Position numbers and translations under genes: made by a program. The notes beneath the pieces were generated by a model. It was not told the DNA's origin. It saw only the letters and a program-made list of their open reading frames with translations, and searched no databases. A DNA stretch of 64,000 nt from Rhodococcus sp. ARC_M6 (GTDB taxonomy: Bacteria > Actinomycetota > Actinomycetes > Mycobacteriales > Mycobacteriaceae), in the NCBI RefSeq assembly GCF_022810305.1, contig NZ_JALGQH010000006.1, positions 62,001-126,000 on the forward strand. The letters run 5' to 3'. Position 1 is the stretch's first letter. The number at the start of each line of letters is the position of its first letter. Below, one piece after another: positions 33,446 to 41,818 of the stretch.

Positions 33446-33635
33446 CACTGGGTATTGCCATGTTCGTCTCTAAATTCAGCCGCTCGTCGCGAACGAAGCT
33501 GATCACGACCAGTGGACACTGCAGCCTTGAGTTCTCACCGGTAAAGAAGGAACCGATCTCGCTGTCACGGTAGGAAATACACCGTTGAGCCTGCCGGTCG
33601 TCCTCTCCCCCACGGAATGACCGTCGGCAGGCGTC

Positions 33636-34043
33636 CGTACCGGAGAATCCTTGGCCAAGAAGTTCGTGGCCCGAGCACGCAATGCCGGATACAGTGCATT
33701 GATTGTCACCGTCGACGTACCCGTCCCCGGAAATCGAGAAGGTGAACGCAAGCGCGGCATGGGAATTCCGCCCAGCCTGACACCAACCAGCGTGCTCGAC
33801 GCAGCACGCCGGCCACGGTGGGAAACGACTCAAAGGCATTCTCGATCCCGAGGACGCTGCAGCAGCGGTAGAACTGGGGGCCGACGGCATTGTGGTGTCG
33901 AACGACGGTGGTCGTCAACTCGACGGCGAATTGTCGGGCATCGAAGCCGTTCCCCAGTTGTGGACCGGGTCGGCGGCATTGGCAGAGTACCCGTCTACTT
34001 GGACGGCGGCATCCGACGGGGCAGCGACATCTCAGCCAGGTAG
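33636..34043 (+). pseudogene. Decayed FMN-dependent alpha-hydroxyacid dehydrogenase (LldD-like)
   Basis: One frame encodes RTGESLAKKFVARARNAGYS then ALIVTVDVPVPGNRE. About 80 residues of the normal sequence are missing. A second frame then encodes [20 protein letters not shown] and [10 protein letters not shown], where active members have SNHGG, and the frame switches back for [14 protein letters not shown]. Internal deletion, two frameshifts and loss of the catalytic histidine mark it as dead. It fills most of the 700-bp gap between the binding-protein and ATPase genes. Confidence 0.8.
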
Positions 34044-34082
34044 TAGGTACCGCCTGCAATTTCGTCGACGGTACCTACTACC
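34039..34082. terminator. 14-bp inverted repeat after ABC ATPase gene
   Basis: GGTAGTAGGTACCG (34039-34052) and CGGTACCTACTACC (34069-34082) are perfect arms around 16 nt, immediately beyond the stop of the leftward dppF-like gene. Likely its terminator; it also truncates the lldD pseudogene. Confidence 0.65.
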
Positions 34083-34088
34083 CCGTGC

Positions 34089-34937
34089 TCAGCGCGAGAA
34101 GCGTCTCAAACGAGGACTACGACCAGGAATCGCCGAGAGCAATTCTCGCGTGTACTCGTGCTTGGGGTGATCGAACACCGCGACCGCGTCACCCGTCTCC
34201 ATGATCCGTCCCCGCTTCATCACTGAAACGTTGTCTGCAATAAGGCGTACCAACCGAAGATCATGTGAGATGAACAGATAGGCCAAGCCTCGCTCGGTTT
34301 GAAGGTCTCGAAGCAGGTTGATCACCTGCGCCTGGGTGGAGACGTCCAAAGCCGCCACCGGTTCATCACACACCATGAAACTCGGATCGGTGATCAATGC
34401 CCGTGCGATTGCCACACGCTGCAATTGTCCACCCGACATTTCGTACGGGTAACGCTCGAGGTGAGCCGCCGTGAGACCCACTCGCTTGATCATGTCCGTG
34501 GCCTTGGCGTATCGCTGGGCGCGAGAGCTTCCGCCCTTGACCAACAGCGGCTCGGTCACCGAATCCTTGATCAGCATACGAGGATTGAGCGAAGTGTACG
34601 GATCCTGGAAAATCATGGTGGCATCCGAACGCATCTTCTCGAGCTCGCGGCGCCCGAGTTCTGCAATGTCGGTCCCGAGCAGTTCGATCGAGCCCGAGTC
34701 GGGTTCGATGAGGCGAAGCACCAACCGCCCGACTGTGGATTTGCCGGCCCCGCTCTCCCCCACCAACCCCATAGTTGTGCCAGGCGCGATTTCGAGGTCC
34801 ACCGAATCCACAGCTGTGAAGGTAGAACCCTTACGACGCAACAGAGTAGGTCCGTTCCCGTAAGTCTTTGTCAGGCCCCGAACGGACAGTGTTGCCCGGC
34901 CCGTCGACACTGCTCGTTCGCTCGATTGCACAGTCAT
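34089..34937 (-). CDS. ABC transporter ATPase, DppF/OppF-like
   Basis: 282 residues. Walker A GESGAGKS at 60-67, Q-loop [12 protein letters not shown], signature MSGGQLQR, Walker [13 protein letters not shown], and switch histidine in FISHD. The usual C-terminal oligopeptide HPY domain is absent. ATG at 34937 with AGGAG 7 nt upstream; it overlaps the dppD-like stop by 4 bp. It is last of four coupled transporter genes and forms the ATPase pair with the next protein. Confidence 0.92.
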   Translation of the reverse strand: MTVQSSERAVSTGRATLSVRGLTKTYGNGPTLLRRKGSTFTAVDSVDLEIAPGTTMGLVGESGAGKSTVGRLVLRLIEPDSGSIELLGTDIAELGRRELEKMRSDATMIFQDPYTSLNPRMLIKDSVTEPLLVKGGSSRAQRYAKATDMIKRVGLTAAHLERYPYEMSGGQLQRVAIARALITDPSFMVCDEPVAALDVSTQAQVINLLRDLQTERGLAYLFISHDLRLVRLIADNVSVMKRGRIMETGDAVAVFDHPKHEYTRELLSAIPGRSPRLRRFSR

Positions 34938-35968
34938 GCGGACACTCCTGGTAAAGCCAGATCGGCAGCTCGGGCACACCGGGTCAGGTGCGCTGCACTC
35001 ACATTTTCCAGATTCACTTCTCGACCACACACGGATTCGACTGCGTGTGTGCAGCGTTCTCGGAAACGGCATGACGACGGAAACAGATGGGGCGGCGGGA
35101 CGGATCCGGGGATGTAGCCCAACGGTTCCCCGCGCCCGGAGGGCTCCAGCATCGATTGCAGCAAGGCACTCGTGTACGGGTTCTTCGGCGTATAGAACAG
35201 GGGATCCACTGCTGCCGACTCCACAACTTGTCCGGCGTACATGACGGTCACCCGATCACACATCTCGGCAACGACACTCAGATCGTGGGTGATGAGCAGG
35301 ACTCCCAGACCCAACTCTCCCTGCAACCTTCGGATGAGTTCGAGAACCTGGCGCTGCACGGTCACGTCCAGAGCCGTGGTCGGTTCGTCTGCGATCAACA
35401 GTTCGGGATCACAGGCCAACGCCATTGCAAGCATGACCCGTTGGCACATGCCACCGCTGAACTCGTGCGGGTATTGGTCGATTCGACGAGCCGCATCGGG
35501 GATCTCGACAAGGTCGAACAGTTCGATAACTCGCGCCTTCGCCTGCTTGCGTGACCAACCACGGTGTCTACGTAAGGATTCAGCCACTTGATCACCCACC
35601 GTGAATGCCGGATTCAGACAACGCCGAGGCTCCTGGAAGATCATCGCGGCCTGAACACCGCGGATGTCACTGAGCGCCTTCTCCGACAACCCGGAGATGG
35701 TTCGTCCGGACAGCCTGACGTCGCCGCGGCTGATTCGTGCGTTCTCCGGGAGCAACCCCATGACGGCGAGCGAGGTCAGTGTCTTTCCGGATCCGGATTC
35801 ACCGACCAGTCCCACGGTCTCGTTACGCCGAACCGTCAGATCAACGCCGTACACGACCTCAACCCAACCGTGCTCAGTACTGACTTCCACTGTGAGACCG
35901 GTGGTCTGCAGAACGACGTCCGAACCGGCGGCCTTGTCGACGACCACCGTCTGATCAAGAGTAGTCAC
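34934..35968 (-). CDS. ABC transporter ATPase, DppD/OppD-like
   Basis: 344 residues. Walker A GESGSGKT at 56-63, Q-loop MIFQEP, signature FSGGMCQR, Walker B LLIADEPTTALD, ITHD histidine. The C-terminal segment with CRFRERC and further cysteines is the oligopeptide/dipeptide C-terminal region that carries an Fe-S cluster in some DppD proteins. Overlaps dppC- and dppF-like genes by 4 bp on each side. Confidence 0.92.
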   Translation of the reverse strand: MTTLDQTVVVDKAAGSDVVLQTTGLTVEVSTEHGWVEVVYGVDLTVRRNETVGLVGESGSGKTLTSLAVMGLLPENARISRGDVRLSGRTISGLSEKALSDIRGVQAAMIFQEPRRCLNPAFTVGDQVAESLRRHRGWSRKQAKARVIELFDLVEIPDAARRIDQYPHEFSGGMCQRVMLAMALACDPELLIADEPTTALDVTVQRQVLELIRRLQGELGLGVLLITHDLSVVAEMCDRVTVMYAGQVVESAAVDPLFYTPKNPYTSALLQSMLEPSGRGEPLGYIPGSVPPPHLFPSSCRFRERCTHAVESVCGREVNLENVSAAHLTRCARAADLALPGVSA

Positions 35969-36897
35969 TTGCCTCCCTCCTTGTTCTGTCGTCCCATGGC
36001 GTCCCGCAGGCCGTCACCGAGCAGTGACAGTGCCAAGATTGTCACCGAGATCATGACTGCGGGAGGAAACAGCAGGTAGCTGCTGGTAGCAAGCGAGGAC
36101 GCAGCTTCCTTGAGCATCAGACCCCAGGTCGCCTGCGGCGCACGGGCTCCGAGGCCCAGGTACGAGAGACTTGCCTCCGCGACAATGGCTGCCGAAGCTG
36201 CGAAGGAAGCCTGGACGAGCAACGGCGCTGATACTGCGGGTAGTACGTGTCTGAAGATGATACGACCGTGCCCGCATCCAGCGGCGCGGGCACTTTCGAT
36301 GTACAACTCGGACCGAGTGCTCTGGGTGGACGCGCGGACAACTCGGTAGATGGACGGGATGATCAGGATGCCGATGGCCAGCATCGCCGTAGTCAGTCCG
36401 GGGCCGAGAATGCCGATGATCACCACCGCCAGGATGAGTGGCGGCAAGGTCATCAGAGCATCGATGACACGACTGGTTACGGCATCACCGACACCGCCGA
36501 AGTACCCGGCCAACAGTCCGAGTGGCACGCCGATCGCCAGTGCGATACCCACTGCTTCGAAGGACGCGAGCAAATCGAGTCGGGTGGCCACGATCAACCG
36601 GCTGAGGACGTCCCGGCCGAGTTCATCGGTACCCAGCCAGTGCGCCGACGACGGTGGTTTCAGGCGATCCGCGATCGACGCCTTGTTCGGGTCTTGCGGG
36701 GCAAGCCAATCCGCACATACCGCCACTGCGATCAGGAGCGTAATGACTCCGACGGCAGTCATCGCGATCTTGTCTGCGAGCAGTCTTCGAAGGACTCTGC
36801 TGCGCTGGAACCACGACTTCGACTCGACCGGCGCCTCTTTCTGCGAATCCGGCCGATTCACAACAACTTCGAACTTTTCGAGCTCAGGTATCGTCAT
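35965..36897 (-). CDS. ABC transporter permease, DppC/OppC-like
   Basis: 310 residues with about six membrane spans: one after an N-terminal cytoplasmic stretch of about 45 residues (MTAVGVITLLIAVAVCADWLA), then a five-span BPD_transp_1 core. The EAA loop appears as ESARAAGCGHGRIIFRHVLP. APQDPN after the first span is the usual OppC N-terminal motif. Overlaps both neighbours by 4 bp. Confidence 0.92.
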   Translation of the reverse strand: MTIPELEKFEVVVNRPDSQKEAPVESKSWFQRSRVLRRLLADKIAMTAVGVITLLIAVAVCADWLAPQDPNKASIADRLKPPSSAHWLGTDELGRDVLSRLIVATRLDLLASFEAVGIALAIGVPLGLLAGYFGGVGDAVTSRVIDALMTLPPLILAVVIIGILGPGLTTAMLAIGILIIPSIYRVVRASTQSTRSELYIESARAAGCGHGRIIFRHVLPAVSAPLLVQASFAASAAIVAEASLSYLGLGARAPQATWGLMLKEAASSLATSSYLLFPPAVMISVTILALSLLGDGLRDAMGRQNKEGGK

Positions 36898-37838
36898 CGG
36901 ACTCTCAATCTCGGGTTGAAGTAGCCGTAGGAGGCGTCAACAAGTAGATTCACCGCGGTAACCACCAGTGCAATGAAGAGCACGAGGCCTTGCAAAGTCA
37001 CCAGATCACCAGTCAGTACCGCGTCTACGCTCACCGACCCGAGTCCGGGGATAGCAAAGAGTTTCTCCACCACTACTGCGCCACCGACCATTTGGGTAAC
37101 TACCAATCCCAAGACAGTCACTACTGGAACGGCAGCATTCTTGGCCGCGTGTTTTCCGACCACGGTGACGCGCCGGAGTCCTTTCGCCCGCGCGGTTCGG
37201 ACGTAATCCTCTTCGAGAGCGTCGACCATGGCGCTGCGCACTTGGCGCGTAAGCAATGCCGCAGGAATCAGTGCGAGAGACAACGCAGGCAGGGTCATGT
37301 ACGTGAGCCAAGGAACCAGTCCGTCCGACAGCGTCGCGTATCCGGTTGCCGGGAACATCTGCGACGATACTGCGAGAAACAAGATGAGTAGAACTCCCGC
37401 GACAAACGGCGGGACTGACATCAACAGCGCGGCAACACTATTTGCGAGCCAGTCCACGACCCCTCCCTTGTAGACGGCAGCGAGGGTTCCGAGTGTCAGA
37501 CCCAGGACAACCGTAAAGATGAGCGAAAGCAGAACCAACGCGGCTGTAATCGGTAAGCGGAACATCAGATCACTCAGGACCGACTGGTGTGTGATCGGCG
37601 AAGTCCCGAAATCACCACGCACGGCGTTTCCCAGATATTCGACGTATCTGACCAGCATGGGCCGATCCAGTCCCAACGCGGCTCGCGATTCTGCCAGTTT
37701 CTCCGGCGTCGGATTGTCGCCGGCCAGTGCCAGAGCAGGATCGGAAGGCGACAACTCCATCAGGACAAAAACTAGAAATGTCACGATGAGGATCGTCGGT
37801 ATGGCAAGCAGCACTCGTTGCCTGATAAATCGCACCAT
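36894..37838 (-). CDS. ABC transporter permease, DppB/OppB-like
   Basis: 314 residues, six spans. MVRFIRQRVLLAIPTILIVTFLVF is the typical DppB first span; GDFGTS and the EAA loop RTARAKGLRRVTVVGKHAAKNA follow. I chose the ATG at 37838; the ATG four codons upstream (37850) has GAGG directly against it and is the alternative. First gene of the transporter operon. The 280-bp upstream region holds no gene but two palindromes (37939 and 38073). Confidence 0.9.
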   Translation of the reverse strand: MVRFIRQRVLLAIPTILIVTFLVFVLMELSPSDPALALAGDNPTPEKLAESRAALGLDRPMLVRYVEYLGNAVRGDFGTSPITHQSVLSDLMFRLPITAALVLLSLIFTVVLGLTLGTLAAVYKGGVVDWLANSVAALLMSVPPFVAGVLLILFLAVSSQMFPATGYATLSDGLVPWLTYMTLPALSLALIPAALLTRQVRSAMVDALEEDYVRTARAKGLRRVTVVGKHAAKNAAVPVVTVLGLVVTQMVGGAVVVEKLFAIPGLGSVSVDAVLTGDLVTLQGLVLFIALVVTAVNLLVDASYGYFNPRLRVR

Positions 37839-37938
37839 CAGCTTCACCATCCTCGAAAACCCGCGCGCACATCGGCAGACGGGTCGACACATGAACATTG
37901 ACCGGAGCTCACGAATGGAAGGAAATGTTCTGAAAAAT

Positions 37939-37951
37939 GTTGCATTGCAAC
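37939..37951. promoter_or_regulatory. Small palindrome upstream of dppB-like gene
   Basis: GTTGCA-T-TGCAAC, 100 bp before the start, in an unusually AT-rich stretch. Could be an operator; single copy in the window. Confidence 0.35.
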
Positions 37952-38072
37952 TGATTAGACACATTGTGAGTCACCTCGACGTCAGTTGAACGTCGCAGAG
38001 GAGATTTCCCGGTAGCCGCAACTGCGGGCAGTGCCGTGAGGATAGAGGCGCCCGCGCGCCGGAGTCACACCA

Positions 38073-38093
38073 TTCTCCCGCTGAACGGGAGAA
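38073..38093. promoter_or_regulatory. IclR-type palindrome, copy B (best)
   Basis: TTCTCCCG-CTGAA-CGGGAGAA, perfect 8-bp arms, between the iclR stop and the dpp operon, 235 bp upstream of dppB. IclR regulators commonly bind imperfect palindromes of this length. Confidence 0.65.
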
Positions 38094-38117
38094 CGAACGC
38101 TGACGGAGTACCTCAGG

Positions 38118-38960
38118 TCAGAGTCGTTCGGTCCCGCGACTCATATCGAGCATCCACGACAACACCCGGCTGCTCGCCGGTGCCGCGTTACCTTCGCGCA
38201 CAACAGAATCGCTGGGTGCATCGGGGAACAGTGTCTCTGTCGCGCGGCGCGATGCGGCAAGCAATACCGGTGCCGCGCGTTCGAAAACCCCAGGCCTGAG
38301 GTCACCGGAAAGTGAGAAGCCGGCGTGCACACCGGTTGGCGCCCGCAATGCCGCGGCCACACAACCGATTCCGAAGGCGACCTCCTGACGGTCGAACGCA
38401 AGTCCGTTGCGAGCACGGATTCGGGCAAGCTCATGATGCAAAAAGCTGCGGTCGACTATCGTCGACGCGGTACGGGCAGACAGCGTCGCAGGAAGTACCG
38501 TGTCCACCTGCTCAGGCGACCAAAACGACAACACCGATTTTCCCAGCGCGGTGGCATGCGCGGGAATCCGGATGCCCACTCGCGTCGGCACTCGCGGAAA
38601 CGCCTGTCCCCCTACCTTGTCGAGATACACTACGTCGGTTTCGTCCAGGTAGCCGAGATGCGCAACCAAACCGGTCTCGGCGTGCAGCGTATGCAATATC
38701 GGTGCAGCGGCGGTTCTCAGTCGGGAATGGTTGACCACCTTGGCACCAAGCTCCTTGGAGCGAGCACCCAGAAGATAGAAGTCGCCCGTGTGTCGAAGCC
38801 ACCCGTAACCCACCAACTGTTCGAGAATCCGATGGGTGGTCGACCGTGCCAGCCCCGTGCGCTCGGTAACGTCCACGAGGCGCAACATCGACGTGTCGGT
38901 ATCGAAGACACTCATGATCAGAGTCATCCGCTCGATCATCGACGGAGATCCGGTAGTCAT
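38118..38960 (-). CDS. IclR-family transcriptional regulator
   Basis: 280 residues. N-terminal winged helix (VDVTERTGLARSTTHRILEQLVGYGWLRHTGDFYLLGAR, about 28-66), then the GAF-like effector domain with HLGYLDETDVVYLDKVGGQ and AHATALGKSVLSFW. The ATG at 38960 is preceded by GAGGAG. It lies between the dpp operon and the HsaA-like gene, same strand, so it is well placed to govern both and is the first candidate for the TTCTCCCG palindromes. The effector is probably a small aromatic or pathway acid. Confidence 0.85.
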   Translation of the reverse strand: MTTGSPSMIERMTLIMSVFDTDTSMLRLVDVTERTGLARSTTHRILEQLVGYGWLRHTGDFYLLGARSKELGAKVVNHSRLRTAAAPILHTLHAETGLVAHLGYLDETDVVYLDKVGGQAFPRVPTRVGIRIPAHATALGKSVLSFWSPEQVDTVLPATLSARTASTIVDRSFLHHELARIRARNGLAFDRQEVAFGIGCVAAALRAPTGVHAGFSLSGDLRPGVFERAAPVLLAASRRATETLFPDAPSDSVVREGNAAPASSRVLSWMLDMSRGTERL

Positions 38961-39024
38961 TTTCTCCTCGCCTGCTGGTCAATATCTCTGCTGGTCCGAT
39001 ATCTCACTGTGTTTGTCGCCTCGA

Positions 39025-40194
39025 TCAGATGGCCAGGAACCCAGCGCTCACGTCCAGTCCGGTCGCCCACTGTCCATACACTTCGAGAGGACGCTCCGCA
39101 CTGTGGACGGTGTACACCCTGGCTGTGCGGGCATCTCGCCACACTCGCTGACGCGGATCGTCCACGGCGATCGCACCGTTGCCCGCGGTCGCGAAAATCA
39201 GTTCGACTGCTGCGACAACACGCTCGAATGCCAGGATCTGATCTCGGCGACCTCGAACCCACTCGCCCGTTTCGAGTTCTCGATGCTCTTCGGTGGCCGT
39301 CGTCGCTACCTCGATACTGCGGTCCAGAAGCAAAGCAGCGGTATCGATGTCGCCGGCCGCACGCGAGATCGACGCATAGCCGTCGCGGTCGGCCGAAGAC
39401 AGTGGGCCCGTTCTTGTTTCGTGAGCCGACCGAACACTCTCGATGTGATGACTCAACGCACTCTGCGCTGCACCGATGATCGGTTCCGTCAGTGCGTGCA
39501 CGTACAAGACTGATTGTGGGAATCTGTAGAGAAGTTCGTGACGACTATTTACCTTCGCGCGCTCGGCCGTTCCGAACACTCGATGCTGCGGTACGGAGGC
39601 GCCAGCGACAACGAGGTCGTTCATGTCCGCCCCACGCAACCCGAGGGCATCGGTGCCCGCCTCAATCCGATAGTCCTTGGCATTCACCAATACGAGGACG
39701 AAGTCGACGGGCGCGCCGGACTGATCCGATAGCACTGCCCCGACGATTGCCCACTCCGATCCGCGGCTTCCCACGACGTACTTCCATCGGCCTCGCAGAA
39801 CAAGGCCTCTGCCGGTCGAAGTCAGAGTGCCGCCTGGGGTGAGCGATCCACACAACCTGGCACGGGGACCGCTCAGACCGCCCCACACGTCGGCTTGCGC
39901 CTCATCGGTGAACAGCGCCAATTGCCAAGCGGCAATCCCGAAGGATGCAGTAACCCAGCCCGCTGATGTGCAGGACGTTGCCAGTTCACGCACCGTCCGT
40001 AGAAATACAGACGGATCAGCCTGCGATCCCCCGAATCGATTCGGGATACACAGCGCAAATGCCCCGGCTTCACTCAAAGCGTCCACAGTGTCCTCATGCA
40101 ACCGCCCGCGGCGATCCGCTTCGGTAGCACGCACGGCGATCTCGGGAAGCAAGGAAGCAATTGCTTCGGCAAGGGAATCACTGACACTGTCCAC
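39025..40194 (-). CDS. HsaA/DszC-like flavin monooxygenase (acyl-CoA dehydrogenase fold)
   Basis: 389 residues. LPEIAVRATEADRRGRLHEDTVDALSEAGAF, TSCTSAGWVTASFGIAAWQLALF, RISRAAGDIDTAA and QRVWRDARTARVYTVHSAERPLEVYG follow HsaA, the flavin-dependent 3-HSA hydroxylase of steroid ring A/B degradation, and other two-component monooxygenases of this fold. The conserved RxxRD-like DARTARVY near the C-terminus is typical. A flavin reductase partner is not encoded nearby. The GTG at 40194 lies 6 nt after a CATAAT box, suggesting a leaderless message. Divergent from a KshA-like gene. Hydroxylation of a ring is likely; the substrate is not known. Confidence 0.8.
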   Translation of the reverse strand: MDSVSDSLAEAIASLLPEIAVRATEADRRGRLHEDTVDALSEAGAFALCIPNRFGGSQADPSVFLRTVRELATSCTSAGWVTASFGIAAWQLALFTDEAQADVWGGLSGPRARLCGSLTPGGTLTSTGRGLVLRGRWKYVVGSRGSEWAIVGAVLSDQSGAPVDFVLVLVNAKDYRIEAGTDALGLRGADMNDLVVAGASVPQHRVFGTAERAKVNSRHELLYRFPQSVLYVHALTEPIIGAAQSALSHHIESVRSAHETRTGPLSSADRDGYASISRAAGDIDTAALLLDRSIEVATTATEEHRELETGEWVRGRRDQILAFERVVAAVELIFATAGNGAIAVDDPRQRVWRDARTARVYTVHSAERPLEVYGQWATGLDVSAGFLAI

Positions 40195-40206
40195 GCTCCG
40201 ATTATG
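40194..40206 (-). promoter_or_regulatory. Candidate leaderless promoter of HsaA-like gene
   Basis: Minus strand CATAAT (40206-40201), then CGGAGC and the GTG start. The -10 is good, the -35 (GAATTG) weak. Transcription starting at the GTG would fit actinobacterial leaderless genes and the lack of a spaced ribosome site. Confidence 0.4.
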
Positions 40207-40235
40207 ACCGGCGCCACAATTTCCAATTCACACGG

Positions 40236-40249
40236 TCCAGTGAACGGGA
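40236..40249. promoter_or_regulatory. IclR-type palindrome, copy C (partial)
   Basis: TCCAGTGAACGGGA shares the central TGAACGGGA with copies A and B; the left arm is degenerate. It is in the HsaA-like/KshA-like divergent region, 42 bp upstream of the HsaA-like start. Confidence 0.45.
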
Positions 40250-40456
40250 GTCGTGAGCAGTGCCGCCAGCCCACAATGCGCTGGCACTCACAAAATTGAC
40301 CCATGCCATATTTCGGCTGAAAAGACACAGGCCAGCTGCCATGTTCCGCCTACCGGGAGATGATCTTCCCCGCATCCACACTTCAAGATTCTATGAGGTG
40401 GATCACATGGAAACGACTGAGCGCTCGACGCAACATCGACGCGGCACGGAGGAAAC

Positions 40457-41641
40457 ATGACGCTCGACACCGCCCCCACCATCAACACCGACACCGACAC
40501 CGACACCGACGAAGCGATCCGCTTGATCGAGGCTGCACCCGCACCGTCTCGGTTCGCCCGCGGGTGGCATTGCCTCGGCCTGAGCGAGACGTTCCGAGAC
40601 GGCAAGCCACACCAGATCGAAGCATTCGGAACGAGCCTCGTCGTCTTCGCCGACAGCAAGGGCGACATCAAAGTGCTGGATGCCTACTGCCGACACATGG
40701 GTGGCAACTTGGCACTCGGAGAAGTAAAGGGCGACTCGATCGCGTGTCCTTTCCACGACTGGCGCTGGGGCGGCAACGGGAAATGCACCGACATTCCCTA
40801 CGCACGACGCGTACCTCCGCTCGCTCGCACTCGCGCCTGGACCACTCTCGAACGCAACTGCCAACTTTTTGTCTGGCACGACCCGGAGGGCTCCATGCCC
40901 ACCGACGAGGTCACCATCCCTCAGATCGAGGGGGTCGGCACTGACGAGTGGACTGACTGGACGTGGAACGCACAGATCATCAAGGGCTCTCACTGCCGCG
41001 AGATTATCGACAATGTTGTAGACATGGCGCACTTCTTCTATGTCCACAAGTCATTCCCTCGATTTTTTAAGAACGTTTTCGAGGGTCACATCGCGACGCA
41101 GTACCAGGAGTCGACACCCCGCCTCGACGTCGAGGCGTCCTACAACGATCCGAACCAGCATTTGCGCTCGGATGCGTCCTACTTCGGCCCGTCGTACATG
41201 GTCGACAAACTCTGGATCAACGCCAATGGCGCAGAGGTCGAGACGGCGCTGATCAACTGCCACTATCCGATCGACGAGAATTCATTTGTCCTGATGTACG
41301 GCGTCTCGATGAAGAAGCTGCCGGGCATGACCGACGAAGAGTCCGCCGCGATGGCGGTCCAGTTCGTCACGGGCGTCGAGAGCGGTTTCCTACAGGATGT
41401 CGAGATCTGGAAGAACAAGGCTCCCATCGACAATCCCCTGCTCTGCGAAGAAGACGGACCTGTTTATCAGCTGCGACGCTGGTATCAGCAGTTCTACGTC
41501 GACGTCGCGGATATCACCCCGGACATGACTCGCCGTTTCGAATTCGAAATCGATACGACTCGCGCCATCACAGCTTGGGAACAGGAAGTTGCCGAGATCA
41601 TTGCTCGCCGCGAATCCGAATTGCAGGACACCGAATCTTGA
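40457..41641 (+). CDS. KshA-like Rieske non-heme iron oxygenase
   Basis: 394 residues, strongly similar to the oxygenase of 3-ketosteroid 9-alpha-hydroxylase as I recall it: RFARGWHCLGL, FGTSLVVFADS, NIxYARRVPP-type loop, and CEEDGPVYQLRRWYQQFYVDV. Rieske ligands C78, H80, C97 and H100 (CRHMGG/CPFHDW); mononuclear iron site in NVVDMAHFFYVH. KshA hydroxylates C9 of 3-ketosteroids with reductase KshB, which is absent here. Rhodococci often carry several kshA copies of differing specificity. The N-terminus has four (ACCGAC) repeats giving TDTDTDTD. GGAGG precedes the ATG. Substrate may be a steroid or a related polycycle. Confidence 0.9.
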   Translation: MTLDTAPTINTDTDTDTDEAIRLIEAAPAPSRFARGWHCLGLSETFRDGKPHQIEAFGTSLVVFADSKGDIKVLDAYCRHMGGNLALGEVKGDSIACPFHDWRWGGNGKCTDIPYARRVPPLARTRAWTTLERNCQLFVWHDPEGSMPTDEVTIPQIEGVGTDEWTDWTWNAQIIKGSHCREIIDNVVDMAHFFYVHKSFPRFFKNVFEGHIATQYQESTPRLDVEASYNDPNQHLRSDASYFGPSYMVDKLWINANGAEVETALINCHYPIDENSFVLMYGVSMKKLPGMTDEESAAMAVQFVTGVESGFLQDVEIWKNKAPIDNPLLCEEDGPVYQLRRWYQQFYVDVADITPDMTRRFEFEIDTTRAITAWEQEVAEIIARRESELQDTES

Positions 41642-41818
41642 GTGGCGAAACGTATCTGGGGCACTGACGACCAATAGACCTTCCGGCCCGCGGGACGTGT
41701 CAGCGCCCCGCAGGCCGGACGCATATCCGTCACGATTCCTCATGAAATACCAATATCAGAGCATTGCTGGCAGTTATCGACAGCTTCGCTGAACACACAG
41801 TTACAACAGGGAGAAGAC

